Shown here: positions 44,541 through 54,464 of the stretch, in pieces | Position numbering within the stretch: the stretch's first letter is position 1 | How the letters are laid out: the number at the start of each line of letters is the position of its first letter | Source: Burkholderiaceae bacterium | GTDB taxonomy: Bacteria; Pseudomonadota; Gammaproteobacteria; Burkholderiales; Burkholderiaceae_C | Length of the DNA stretch: 64,000 bases | Direction: 5' to 3' | Assembly (NCBI GenBank): GCA_017856435.1 | Contig: JAFMFB010000003.1 | Location: forward strand, 27,234-91,233 | Notes under the pieces: generated by a model | Seen by the model: the letters and a program-made list of their open reading frames with translations, nothing else | Told to the model about the DNA's origin: nothing | Databases searched by the model: none | Position numbers and translations under genes: made by a program

Positions 44541-45220
44541 TTGGTTGCCCCCTTCTTGCCAGTCGCTTTTCTTTGCGCTTCAATTTCCTGCGAGTCCAGA
44601 TAACGGTAAGTGCGCGCAGTGGCGTCCATGGCCAGAATGTCATCCCGACCCGGAACAATCACCAACTGGGTGTTGAGAGTGACAATGCGCGAAAGATGCG
44701 CAATGTCCGAGGCAAAGTCTCCAATGTCGTGGTAGCGTCCTGTCACCCGAATTGCGATAGGGAGCTCTGCGTAATACTCCTTGACGGTCACCTGCCCCGG
44801 CCGAAAGAGCTCGAACTGGAGGCTGCGCCCTAATCCGGCCTGGTTGATATCTGAAAGCAAGGCATCCATTTCAGCCTTGCTTGGCAGTTGCTTTTCCAAT
44901 TGATTGACATTGGCCAGTACCTGCTCGCGTTGCTTTTTGAGCGCCTCTAGGTTGATCGCCTTGGTCAGTTTTGTCCTGAAATCCTGTTTGAGTTGGACCT
45001 CGCGGGACCGTTCAGCCTGCAACTCCTCTTCTACATTGGTCAGCCAGAGAAACCATAGGCCAGCGACTACCATCAAAGCCAAGCCTATCAGCAGCATGGC
45101 GCGTGGCGCAATCGGCCAGGTTTCCGGTCGTCGTGTGTCCAGATAGCGAAACTGGGCAAGTAGACGGTTACCGATCGAGGTCAAATCAAGCTTGCTGGAA
45201 AAGTTGAAAGCCAGGGCCAT
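44537..45220 (-). CDS. pilO: Type IV pilus assembly protein PilO
   Basis: 227 aa; TM plus coiled coil; QLPSKAEMDALLSDINQAGLGRSLQFELF. Confidence 0.94.
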   Translation of the reverse strand: MALAFNFSSKLDLTSIGNRLLAQFRYLDTRRPETWPIAPRAMLLIGLALMVVAGLWFLWLTNVEEELQAERSREVQLKQDFRTKLTKAINLEALKKQREQVLANVNQLEKQLPSKAEMDALLSDINQAGLGRSLQFELFRPGQVTVKEYYAELPIAIRVTGRYHDIGDFASDIAHLSRIVTLNTQLVIVPGRDDILAMDATARTYRYLDSQEIEAQRKATGKKGATK

Positions 45221-45226
45221 GTTGCG

Positions 45227-45874
45227 CTACTTTCCTGCGGGAGCTTGACCGGTCGGCTTCTGCGCAGAACTCGGCGGGGCATTGGCACTGTCAGGGGCTG
45301 GCTCGGACTGTTTGGGTCTGACCAGGGTGACCCGTAGCGTGAAATTGGCAACCCGGCGCTGATCCCTGGGACCTAGCGGAACTGTACCGGCCACAATCTC
45401 GACCAGGTCAGGCTTGGTAAACCATGGTGAACTGTAGGCCAGATTACGGAGCAACTCAGACACCCGCTCGTTGGACTGAGCGACCCCCTTCAAAGTCACC
45501 ATCAGGCCGTCCTGCTTCATGCTCATGAGATAGACACCGATGGGTACCAGCCTGGCCAGTTCGGTAATCAAATGCACCGGCAAATTGCGATCCGCCTGCA
45601 AATCCTCGACCGCCTGCTGACGCGCTCGCAAGGCGGCAATCTCTGATTCCAGGGTTGCGATCTCCTTGATCTTGCCCTCCAGCACCTTGATTTCGCCTTG
45701 AAGCAACCGGTTAGTATTTTGTTGTGAGGAGATCTGGTTTTGCTGCCAGAAATAAATTCCGGCTGACACCAGCAAACCCGCCATGACGGCACCCCCCAAC
45801 GAATACTGAAACAGCTCACGCTGCCGACGTCGAGCAGTTTCGCGATAGGGGAGCAAATTGATCAGGGCGCTCAC
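45227..45874 (-). CDS. pilN: Type IV pilus assembly protein PilN
   Basis: 215 aa; INLLPYRETARRRQRELF. Confidence 0.94.
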   Translation of the reverse strand: MSALINLLPYRETARRRQRELFQYSLGGAVMAGLLVSAGIYFWQQNQISSQQNTNRLLQGEIKVLEGKIKEIATLESEIAALRARQQAVEDLQADRNLPVHLITELARLVPIGVYLMSMKQDGLMVTLKGVAQSNERVSELLRNLAYSSPWFTKPDLVEIVAGTVPLGPRDQRRVANFTLRVTLVRPKQSEPAPDSANAPPSSAQKPTGQAPAGK

Positions 45875-46956
45875 GATTCAAACCTTCGCAAGGCTAGGCC
45901 GCAAGCGGTCAGGTACGAGGGGGATTCTTGGGCCATCTTGTTCTGCCGTAGACCCTCACCCATCAGCATCTCCTCAAACGGGTTTACCACCGTGCAAGGG
46001 AAAGACGTATGTTCAGTCACGACCTGATCCAGCCGGGGCAAAGCAGCCGAGCCACCGGATAGAAGAATGTGGTCAACCTTGGTGTGAGACGTATTGGCAA
46101 AGAAAATCTGCAGGGCACGACCAAATTCCGGGATCAGATTGTCAATAAATGGCCTGAGCACATCCACCCGATAATCCTCAGGCAAAGTGCCAGATCTTTT
46201 TTTCTTTTCGGCTTCCATGTAGGTAAAGCCGTAATGTCGCATGATGGCCTGGGTCAGTTGAGCGCCACCAAACGCCTGATCGCGCTCGTAGATCACCTCA
46301 TCGTCCTGCAGGACCAGCAAGCTGGTCGTAAGCGCGCCCAACTTAAACAAAGCAACCAGGGCCTCTTGTTCACCCTCTTTAGCGGTCAGGCCATTTACAA
46401 CATGGGAAACTGCCCTTCTGGCCGCATGGGACGCCAGATCGACCACCACCGGGTTCAACCCTGCCGCCTCAGCCAAACCTTGAATATCCTGGACCCGCTC
46501 CCTGCGGGAAGCAGCAATCAGTACCTCAACATCTTCGCTGGAGCCAGCAGCTGGACCCAGTACAGAAAAGTCAAGATAAACCTCCTCCAACGGAAACGGT
46601 ATGTATTGGTTACCCTCGGCCTCGACAAGCACTTCCATTTCTTGATCGGTTTTGCCTGCGGGCAGCAGAATTTTTTTGGTAATGACCAGCGAAGGCGCCA
46701 GAGCCATAGCCACATTCTTGGTCCGGCTGCCAGATTTTTTTAGCAATCGCTGAACAGCGGCGGAAACCTCATCGAATTTTTCGATGGTGCCCTCCGCCAC
46801 CCAGCCAGGCTCCAGAACCTCAAGAGCGCAAGATTCGAGGACCAGCCGGCCATCCTTATTGCGCCCCAACTCGACCAGTTTGACGCTGGCCGAACTGACA
46901 TCCAGCCCCAGCAAGGGCTCTGGTTCGCGATTAAAGAGTGATCGCAATGAAATCAA
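45871..46956 (-). CDS. pilM: Type IV pilus assembly ATPase PilM
   Basis: 361 aa; LLGLDVSSASVKLVELGRNKDGRLVLESCALEVL. Confidence 0.95.
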   Translation of the reverse strand: MISLRSLFNREPEPLLGLDVSSASVKLVELGRNKDGRLVLESCALEVLEPGWVAEGTIEKFDEVSAAVQRLLKKSGSRTKNVAMALAPSLVITKKILLPAGKTDQEMEVLVEAEGNQYIPFPLEEVYLDFSVLGPAAGSSEDVEVLIAASRRERVQDIQGLAEAAGLNPVVVDLASHAARRAVSHVVNGLTAKEGEQEALVALFKLGALTTSLLVLQDDEVIYERDQAFGGAQLTQAIMRHYGFTYMEAEKKKRSGTLPEDYRVDVLRPFIDNLIPEFGRALQIFFANTSHTKVDHILLSGGSAALPRLDQVVTEHTSFPCTVVNPFEEMLMGEGLRQNKMAQESPSYLTACGLALRRFES

Positions 46957-47124
46957 ATCTTACCCCTCCCGGGATGAGGTTACCTGAATCTGAAGGATCG
47001 ACCATCGAAATGAATCATTTTTTGTTTCATCGTATCAACAGGGGAGACTGACTCAACGATGATTTACCCAAACAATTGATCAATGTCTATTCAGCATAGC
47101 TTCTAATCGGTTCTTTCACGTTTT

Positions 47125-47130
47125 TATAAT
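47125..47130 (+). promoter_or_regulatory. Consensus -10 hexamer upstream of the PBP1A gene
   Basis: TATAAT 24 bp before the ATG at 47155; no convincing -35 seen. Confidence 0.35.
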
Positions 47131-47154
47131 GCTTTTGCCACACTTTCCGCCCCT

Positions 47155-49524
47155 ATGCCTGCAAAAGACAAGCCAAACACCAAGTCTCATGTCGATGCGA
47201 GTCGCCACTGGGCATTGCACTTCTTCTTGTCGGCAGCTGGGCTGGCGCTGGCTGGCCTCATGGCCTTGTTGCTCTTGGTTGCCATCGCCTTAGCGACAGC
47301 CTACCCGAACCTGCCAGACATTTCGGAGCTACAGGACTATCGCCCAAAATTGCCTTTAAGGGTCTTTTCTGTGGAAGGGACTTTGATTGGTGAATTTGGC
47401 GCTGAACGACGCCAGTTCGTCCCCATCGAGCAAATCCCCAAGGTCATGACCAATGCGGTTCTGGCCATTGAGGACACCCGTTTTTATCAACATGGTGGCG
47501 TGGATTACCTGGGTGTTATTCGCGCCGGGCTTGCCAATGTGGGGCGGGTCAAAAGTCAAGGCGCCTCAACCATCACCATGCAGGTCGCTCGCAATGTCTA
47601 TCTGACCTCAGAAAAGACCTTTACCCGCAAAATTTACGAACTATTGCTGACTTTCAAGCTGGAGCACTTGTTGAGCAAGGACCAGATCCTTGAGATTTAC
47701 ATGAACCAGATTTTCCTCGGCAACCGGGCTTATGGTTTTGGCGCTGCCAGCGAGGCTTACTTCGGCAAGGCCCTGAAGGACCTTTCTGTGGCTGAGGCTG
47801 CGATGCTGGCTGGGCTGCCCAAAGCGCCTTCGGCCTACAACCCGATAAAGAACCCAAAACGAGCCAGAGCCCGTCAACTTCACATCATCGATCGAATGCT
47901 GGAAAACGGTTTTATCACCAAGGTTCAGGCCGATACCGCAAAAAAACAGGACCTCAAACTCAAGTCACTGAGTGAAAACGGACGCTCTCACGCAGAGTTT
48001 GTCGCCGAGACTGTCCGCCAGCTCATGCTTCCTCAATACGGCGATGAAACCTATACCCGCGGCTTGAATGTTTACACGACCATCAAGTCAGACGACCAGG
48101 AGCTTGCCTACAAATCCCTGCGCCAGGGCATCATGGACTACGAACGCCGGCAGGTCTACCGCGGACCAGAGAAATTTGTCACTCTGCCAACCAAACCTGA
48201 GGAACTGGAAGACGCGGTTGACGACGCCTTGGATGACCATCCTGACAATGGTGACCTCTTGTCGGCCGTTGTCCTGGAGGCAAATCCCAGAAAGATCCTG
48301 GCAATGCGAGCCAACGGGGAATCGATTCAGATCACTGGCGAGGGTCTGCGACCGGCCCAGTCTGGCCTGTCTGACAAGGCCCCTGCCAATATCCGGTTAC
48401 GACGTGGCGCCATCATCCGGGTGGTGCAAACGCCAAAGCAATCGTGGGAAATTACCCAGTTACCGGAGGTCGAAGGCGCCTTTGTTGCAATGGATCCGCG
48501 CTCGGGCGCCATCACGGCCCTGGTCGGTGGCTTTGATTTCACAAAAAACAAATTCAACCATGTCACCCAAGCCTGGCGTCAGCCAGGGTCGAGTTTCAAG
48601 CCCTTTATTTATTCAGCCGCTCTTGAAAAAGGCTTTACACCGACCACCCTTGTCAACGATGCCCCCCTGTTCTTTGACGCCAGCGTGACGGGTAGCCAGC
48701 CTTGGGAACCTAAAAATTACGACGGCAAGTTTGAGGGCACCATGACCTTGCGACGAGGACTGGCCAATTCAAAAAATATGGTGTCGATTCAGGTATTGAA
48801 CGCCATCGGCCCGCAATATGCGCAGGACTGGATCACACGGTTCGGGTTCGAGGCTGAAAAACACCCCCCCTATCTCACCATGGCGCTGGGAGCCGGTTCG
48901 GTCACACCGATGCAAATGGCAAGCGCTTACTCGGTGTTTGCCAATGGCGGCTACCGAATCAATCCCTGGCTGATCACCCGCATTACCGAGCAGAAGGGCA
49001 AGGTACTGCTCACTACACCACAGCCCATCCTGACCGAGGAAGCCCGGGTGATCAGTTCCCGCAATGCCTTTTTGATGAATAGTCTGCTGCAGGAGGTAAC
49101 CCGCTCAGGCACTGCTGCCCGGGCCATGACAACCCTGAAGCGACCTGACATTTATGGCAAGACCGGCACCACCAATGACTCGCGGGATGCCTGGTTCGCC
49201 GGCTACAACCCCAACCTGACAGCCATTACCTGGATTGGCTACGACACGCCTCGCAAGCTCGGTGAACGTGAGACGGGCGGTGGCTTGAGTCTGCCGGTAT
49301 GGATCAGGTTCATGGAGCACGCGCTTAAAAATCTGCCCATCAACGAACCTGCTGCCCCAGCAGGCGTTGTCCATGTCAATGGCGACTGGTACTTTGATGA
49401 GTTTGCCGGTAATGCAGGCGTCACCCGACTGGGTCTAGACGGTAAAGCCGGTGGGCCCGAGACGCCGATGACCTTGCCCCGCGCCGACGAGAAGCGACGC
49501 ATCCTTGATCTGTTTCGCAACTGA
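47155..49524 (+). CDS. mrcA: Penicillin-binding protein 1A (transglycosylase/transpeptidase)
   Basis: 789 aa; IEDTRFYQHGGVDYLGVIRA, QGASTITMQVARN, RQPGSSFKPFIYSAAL, YGKTGTTNDSRDAWFAGY. Confidence 0.95.
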   Translation: MPAKDKPNTKSHVDASRHWALHFFLSAAGLALAGLMALLLLVAIALATAYPNLPDISELQDYRPKLPLRVFSVEGTLIGEFGAERRQFVPIEQIPKVMTNAVLAIEDTRFYQHGGVDYLGVIRAGLANVGRVKSQGASTITMQVARNVYLTSEKTFTRKIYELLLTFKLEHLLSKDQILEIYMNQIFLGNRAYGFGAASEAYFGKALKDLSVAEAAMLAGLPKAPSAYNPIKNPKRARARQLHIIDRMLENGFITKVQADTAKKQDLKLKSLSENGRSHAEFVAETVRQLMLPQYGDETYTRGLNVYTTIKSDDQELAYKSLRQGIMDYERRQVYRGPEKFVTLPTKPEELEDAVDDALDDHPDNGDLLSAVVLEANPRKILAMRANGESIQITGEGLRPAQSGLSDKAPANIRLRRGAIIRVVQTPKQSWEITQLPEVEGAFVAMDPRSGAITALVGGFDFTKNKFNHVTQAWRQPGSSFKPFIYSAALEKGFTPTTLVNDAPLFFDASVTGSQPWEPKNYDGKFEGTMTLRRGLANSKNMVSIQVLNAIGPQYAQDWITRFGFEAEKHPPYLTMALGAGSVTPMQMASAYSVFANGGYRINPWLITRITEQKGKVLLTTPQPILTEEARVISSRNAFLMNSLLQEVTRSGTAARAMTTLKRPDIYGKTGTTNDSRDAWFAGYNPNLTAITWIGYDTPRKLGERETGGGLSLPVWIRFMEHALKNLPINEPAAPAGVVHVNGDWYFDEFAGNAGVTRLGLDGKAGGPETPMTLPRADEKRRILDLFRN

Positions 49525-49854
49525 TCAGCGGGAGAAATCCAGAGCACAACCCGACTGCTCACTGGCATGGCGGGACAAGTTGGAAAAAAACTCGCCCTGA
49601 CCCTTGGTATCCAGCCATTTTTCGCCATCAAACTTGTAGTGGAACCCTCCTGCCTTGGCAGCCAGCCAAACCTCATGCAAAGGTTTTTGCAAATTGATGA
49701 TGATCTGGCTCTTGTTGGCAAAGGTCAGGGTGATCATTCCACCCACGCGCTGGTTGTCGATATCGGCCTCGGTATCCTCATTGAGCCGGTCACATTGAGC
49801 CTCAATATGGTGTAGCAGGCTTTCGGCGCGATCCATGTATTCAGTGTCGGTCAT
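49525..49854 (-). CDS. cyaY: Frataxin homolog CyaY
   Basis: Start trimmed to [18 protein letters not shown] (49854); [39 protein letters not shown]. Confidence 0.94.
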   Translation of the reverse strand: MTDTEYMDRAESLLHHIEAQCDRLNEDTEADIDNQRVGGMITLTFANKSQIIINLQKPLHEVWLAAKAGGFHYKFDGEKWLDTKGQGEFFSNLSRHASEQSGCALDFSR

Positions 49855-49866
49855 TACAATTCCATA

Positions 49867-50082
49867 ATGTTGCAAACTAGGCAAATTTTAGTCAGGGCAT
49901 TTGCCCTTGCTTGGCTGGTTGCCCTGGCAAGCATGGGCTTGTGCGCTTGTGGTCAGACTGGTCCGCTCTACCTGCCCAAAGAACCCGCTGCTGCCCAACG
50001 CGCCACCCTGCCCGAATCATTATTGCCCGGATCCACTTCGCCGCAACCGGGCCCCTCACCTGCCACGCCTAGCCGTCCATGA
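49867..50082 (+). CDS. lptM: LptM/YifL-type small lipoprotein
   Basis: 71 aa; lipobox [16 protein letters not shown]; directly upstream of lysA. Confidence 0.85.
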   Translation: MLQTRQILVRAFALAWLVALASMGLCACGQTGPLYLPKEPAAAQRATLPESLLPGSTSPQPGPSPATPSRP

Positions 50083-51356
50083 CTGATAAAAACCTGCCGG
50101 GTCATCCCTTCATCACCTACCGCAACAACGAGTTGTACGTCGAAGATGTTCGGCTGGCCGACCTGGCCCGCCAGCATGGCACCCCGCTGTTCGTCTATTC
50201 ACAGGGCGCCATGCTGTCAGCGCTGGCAGCCTATCAGCGTGGCTTTGCGGGTCGCAACGCACAGATCTGCTACGCCATGAAGGCCAATTCCTCGCTGGCC
50301 ATTTTGCAATTGTTTGCCCGTGCCGGTTGTGGCTTTGACATCGTCTCAGGCGGTGAACTCCAGCGAGTACTGGCAGCTGGCGGCAATCCAGCCAAAGTTA
50401 TTTTCTCCGGGGTTGGCAAGACTCGCGCTGAAATACGCCTGGCTTTGCAGGCCGACATTGGCTGCTTTAATGTTGAAAGCGAGGCAGAACTCGACGCAAT
50501 CAACGAGGTGGCGCTGTCCCTGGGCAAGACAGCCCCAGTCAGCATCCGGGTCAACCCCAATGTTGACGCCAAAACCCACCCCTACATCTCCACCGGCCTC
50601 AAGGACAACAAGTTCGGCATCGCCCACGAACATGCCTTGGCCACCTACCAGCGTGCGGCCAGATTGCCGGGGCTAAAAGTCGTCGGTATTGACTGTCATA
50701 TTGGCTCTCAGATTACCCAGGAAGACCCCTACCTGGATGCCATGGAGCGGGTGCTCGAACTGGTGCAGGCCATCGAGGCCGCGGGTGTCCACCTGCACCA
50801 TATCGATTTCGGCGGCGGTCTCGGGATTGACTACAACGGTGACACGCCACCTGCAGCCGATGCGCTGTGGGCCAAGTTGTTGACCAAACTCGATGCGCGC
50901 GGCTACGGCGACCGACAATTGATGATTGAGCCTGGACGCTCACTGGTGGGTAACGCCGGTGTCTGCCTGACCGAAGTGCTCTACCTCAAGCCCGGTGAGC
51001 AAAAAAACTTCTGTATCGTTGATGCCGCCATGAACGATCTGCCCCGACCGGCGATGTACGAGGCCTACCACCAAATCATTCCCCTGAATCCACGCGCAAG
51101 CCAGACCAGCATCTGGGAAGTGGTCGGCCCGGTTTGCGAGAGTGGTGACTGGTTGGGGCATGAGCGCGCCCTGGCGGTGAATGCGGGCGATCAATTGGCT
51201 GTGCTGTCGGCTGGCGCCTACTGCATGAGCATGGCCAGCAACTACAACACGCGATCACGTGCCGCCGAAGTCCTGGTCAGTGGGAATCAGGCGCATCTGA
51301 TCCGCCTGCGCGAGACCTCGACGGATCAGATGCGCGGCGAACTACTGCTCTCTTGA
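50079..51356 (+). CDS. lysA: Diaminopimelate decarboxylase
   Basis: 425 aa; ICYAMKANSSLAILQLFARAGCGFDIVSGGEL; HIDFGGGLGIDY; GPVCESGDWLG. Confidence 0.97.
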   Translation: MTDKNLPGHPFITYRNNELYVEDVRLADLARQHGTPLFVYSQGAMLSALAAYQRGFAGRNAQICYAMKANSSLAILQLFARAGCGFDIVSGGELQRVLAAGGNPAKVIFSGVGKTRAEIRLALQADIGCFNVESEAELDAINEVALSLGKTAPVSIRVNPNVDAKTHPYISTGLKDNKFGIAHEHALATYQRAARLPGLKVVGIDCHIGSQITQEDPYLDAMERVLELVQAIEAAGVHLHHIDFGGGLGIDYNGDTPPAADALWAKLLTKLDARGYGDRQLMIEPGRSLVGNAGVCLTEVLYLKPGEQKNFCIVDAAMNDLPRPAMYEAYHQIIPLNPRASQTSIWEVVGPVCESGDWLGHERALAVNAGDQLAVLSAGAYCMSMASNYNTRSRAAEVLVSGNQAHLIRLRETSTDQMRGELLLS

Positions 51357-51933
51357 GCCGCCAGCCCAGCAGCAAACCCAGGATAGCGGCATACACTGCG
51401 ACCTCGGCAAAGTCGTTCTTGCCCGCGCGCATCCAGAAAAAGTGCAGCACGGCCAACATGGCTACCGCATACACGGCCCGGTGAAGCGCCTGCCAGCGAG
51501 CCGCTCCCAGCCAACGTACCGCCCGATTGAATGAAGTCAGCGCCAGCAGTGTGAGCAAGGTAAAACCGCTGAAGCCAACCAGAATGAACGGACGTTTACC
51601 GATGTCGCGCGCGATGTCCTCCAAATCGAAACCCATGTCAAACCAGGCATAGCTCAGCAGATGCAGCAAGACATAGAAGTACACAAACAGACCGAGCATG
51701 CGGCGCAGTCGGAGTAGCGCTGCCCAAGCCAGCATCATACGCAGCGGCGTGACCGCCAGCACCAGACACAAAAATCGCAGCGTCCAGTCACCGGTGGCGC
51801 GCACCAGCGTCTCGGCTGGGTTGGCCCCTAGCTGATCGGTCAAGGCTGCGCAGAGCAACCAGAAGGCGGGCAGCAGCGCTAAAACGAAGACCATCGGCTT
51901 GGCAAACCGATGTCGGAGAAAACGATCATCCAT
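51277..51933 (-). CDS. msrQ: Haem-binding membrane subunit MsrQ
   Basis: 218 aa; ferric-reductase-like TM region; next to msrP. Confidence 0.9.
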   Translation of the reverse strand: MDDRFLRHRFAKPMVFVLALLPAFWLLCAALTDQLGANPAETLVRATGDWTLRFLCLVLAVTPLRMMLAWAALLRLRRMLGLFVYFYVLLHLLSYAWFDMGFDLEDIARDIGKRPFILVGFSGFTLLTLLALTSFNRAVRWLGAARWQALHRAVYAVAMLAVLHFFWMRAGKNDFAEVAVYAAILGLLLGWRLKRAVVRRASDPSRSRAGGSDAPDSH

Positions 51934-52060
51934 GTAATGAGGCGTAGCGAGAAGGCGTCAGACCAGGCGCGGGTGGCGGCAAACCGCAGTGCACCTAAAA
52001 GAACGTAAGGGCATCCCGACAGACCGCGCAATCACTCACCACGACTTCGCAGCAGCCGAC

Positions 52061-53044
52061 TCAATAGAACTTCTTCAGGTCCATGCCCGCATACAGCTGA
52101 CCGACCTGCGGCTCGTAACCGTTGAACATCAGGGTTTTACGTTTCCTGGAAAACAGCCCATCTTCACCAATGCGCCGCTCGCTGGCCTGGCTCCAACGCG
52201 GGTGATCGACATTGGGGTTGACGTTGGAGTAGAAGCCGTACTCCTGCGGGGCGGATTTCATCCATGAGGTCAGCGGCTGCTTGTCAGTAAAACGGATGGC
52301 CACCAGGCTTTTGCCACTCTTGAATCCGTATTTCCACGGCACCACCAGACGCAAAGGGGCGCCATTTTGCTTTGGTAGCACCTGGCCATACATGCCAAAA
52401 GCCAGCAGGGTCAAGGGGTGCTGGGCCTCGTCCAGACGAAGCCCTTCGACATAGGGCCAATCAATCACGCTGGAGCGCAGGCCTGGCATGGTTTCGCTGT
52501 CAGCCCGGGTGATGAACTCCACGAATTTGGCGCTTCCCAGGGGTTCGACCTTTCGAATCAACGCGGCCAGGGAGTAACCCACCCAGGGGATCACCATAGA
52601 CCAGCCCTCAACACAGCGCATGCGGTAGATGCGCTCCTCCATGGGGGCCAGCTTGAGTAGGTCTTCCAGCGCGAGCTTGCCCGGCTTTTTCACCAGCCCC
52701 TCAACCGAGACTGACCATGGCGAGATCTTCAGTGCGTGGGCATAACGGGCCGGATCATCCTTGTCAGTTCCAAATTCATAAAAGTTGTTGTATGTGGTGG
52801 CATCCTTGTAGCTGGTTGGTTTATCCATGATTGCCAAACCACTGACCTGGGAGCGCGCACCAGGCATTGGCGTCAGCTGGCCTGAAGGCATCGAGTTGCC
52901 TTGCGCCTGTGCCGAGCTCCAGCCGGCCAGTGCCGAGACGCCAGCCCATTGAAGCACACCGCGTCGTCTGAGGTAGGTCTGCTGCGATGTGATCTCGCTA
53001 CCTAATGGATGGTTGAAACCATCGCCATCTGTCTTGATCAGCAT
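52061..53044 (-). CDS. msrP: Protein-methionine-sulfoxide reductase catalytic subunit MsrP
   Basis: 327 aa; twin-arginine-like RRR start region; [24 protein letters not shown]. Confidence 0.94.
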   Translation of the reverse strand: MLIKTDGDGFNHPLGSEITSQQTYLRRRGVLQWAGVSALAGWSSAQAQGNSMPSGQLTPMPGARSQVSGLAIMDKPTSYKDATTYNNFYEFGTDKDDPARYAHALKISPWSVSVEGLVKKPGKLALEDLLKLAPMEERIYRMRCVEGWSMVIPWVGYSLAALIRKVEPLGSAKFVEFITRADSETMPGLRSSVIDWPYVEGLRLDEAQHPLTLLAFGMYGQVLPKQNGAPLRLVVPWKYGFKSGKSLVAIRFTDKQPLTSWMKSAPQEYGFYSNVNPNVDHPRWSQASERRIGEDGLFSRKRKTLMFNGYEPQVGQLYAGMDLKKFY

Positions 53045-53134
53045 TGGACTCTCTCCTGGTTGGTCTTGCGATGGGAGGCTAACTAAACTAATTTACCAGC
53101 GTTGGCTCACCGGTCCAAGTCTGGGAAATGGATC

Positions 53135-54463
53135 TCAGAGCGTGCCATAGCTATGCAAGCCGCTGAGGAACATGTTGACCCCGATAAAGGCAAAGGTGGT
53201 CACCCCTAGACCGGCGAGCGCCCACCAGGAGGCCACCGTCCCGCGCAAACCTTTCATCAGACGCATGTGCAACCACGCCGCATAGTTGAGCCAGACAATC
53301 AAGGCCCAGGTTTCCTTCGGGTCCCAGCTCCAGTAGCCACCCCAGGCCTCGGCCGCCCATAGGGCGCCCAGTACAGTAGCGATGGTAAAAAAGGCAAAGC
53401 CCACGGCAATGGCCTTGTACATCACATCGTCGATCAACTCCAGCGCCGGCAAGCGCTCGGCGATGCGACGACGACCAAGCAGGATGCTACCGACAATCAG
53501 TGCCGCAATGATGAAATAGACCAGCCAATAACTGCCACCAACCTCGGCCGTGCTTTTCCGAAAGGCGAACGGCACAAAGCACAAAACGATGCCAAAAATC
53601 CAGAGTGGGGTTAGCTTGTACCAGCGGGTTTCATTGACTTCGCTCTTGATCAGATAGGCAAACCCCAGCATGGCAGACAGGGCAAAGGTGCCGTAACCGA
53701 CAAAGTTGGCTGGTACATGCAGCTTCATCCACCAGCTCTGCAATGCCGGCACCAGCGGCTGAATTTCATGGGCCTCGCGAACCACGGTGTACCAGAGCAA
53801 AAAACCAACTGCCGCGCTCACCACCAGCATCACAAAGGCGCCCATGGAGCGCGTCTTGTATTGCGCTTCAAAGTAAAGGTAGAACAGCGCCGTCATCCAA
53901 CAAAACAACACGAACACTTCATACAAATTGCTCACCGGGATATGGCCAATGTCAGGGCCGAGCAAATGGCTCTCGTACCAGCGCATCATCGTGCCCACCA
54001 GCGCCAAGGTCACAGCCACCCAGGTCATGCGTGACGCCAGGCGTTCCATGGCATCCCCAGCGGAACCGCTGAACATGCCAATCCAGTAAAACAGCGTGCT
54101 CATGAAGAACATCATGCTCATCCACAGGATAGCTGACTGGCTGGACAGAAAATACTTGAGCCAGAACACGGTTTCCGCCCGGGCCAGCTCCCCCTGTTGT
54201 GCGCCCTGATAGGCGGCAACACCCAACAAGGACAGGGCTGCCACTGCCAACATGAGGTGCCGTAGTGATCGCCAGAACCAGCCCAAGCCAACCACAACGG
54301 GTATGGCCCCCAGCAGGATCGCCTTTTCATAGACATCCATGGCATGGTTGTAAGCAAACCAGGCGTATAGACCACCTACGGCGACCAGGACGGCAAAAAG
54401 CCAATCCAGCTTGTCCCGGCGTACAAAATAGCCTTCATTCAGAGTCAAGGTGGTGGTATTCAT
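53135..54463 (-). CDS. ccsB: System II cytochrome c biogenesis protein CcsB/ResC
   Basis: 442 aa; WGGYWSWDPKETWALIVWLNYAAWLHMR tryptophan-rich motif. Confidence 0.94.
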   Translation of the reverse strand: MNTTTLTLNEGYFVRRDKLDWLFAVLVAVGGLYAWFAYNHAMDVYEKAILLGAIPVVVGLGWFWRSLRHLMLAVAALSLLGVAAYQGAQQGELARAETVFWLKYFLSSQSAILWMSMMFFMSTLFYWIGMFSGSAGDAMERLASRMTWVAVTLALVGTMMRWYESHLLGPDIGHIPVSNLYEVFVLFCWMTALFYLYFEAQYKTRSMGAFVMLVVSAAVGFLLWYTVVREAHEIQPLVPALQSWWMKLHVPANFVGYGTFALSAMLGFAYLIKSEVNETRWYKLTPLWIFGIVLCFVPFAFRKSTAEVGGSYWLVYFIIAALIVGSILLGRRRIAERLPALELIDDVMYKAIAVGFAFFTIATVLGALWAAEAWGGYWSWDPKETWALIVWLNYAAWLHMRLMKGLRGTVASWWALAGLGVTTFAFIGVNMFLSGLHSYGTL

Positions 54464-54464
54464 C

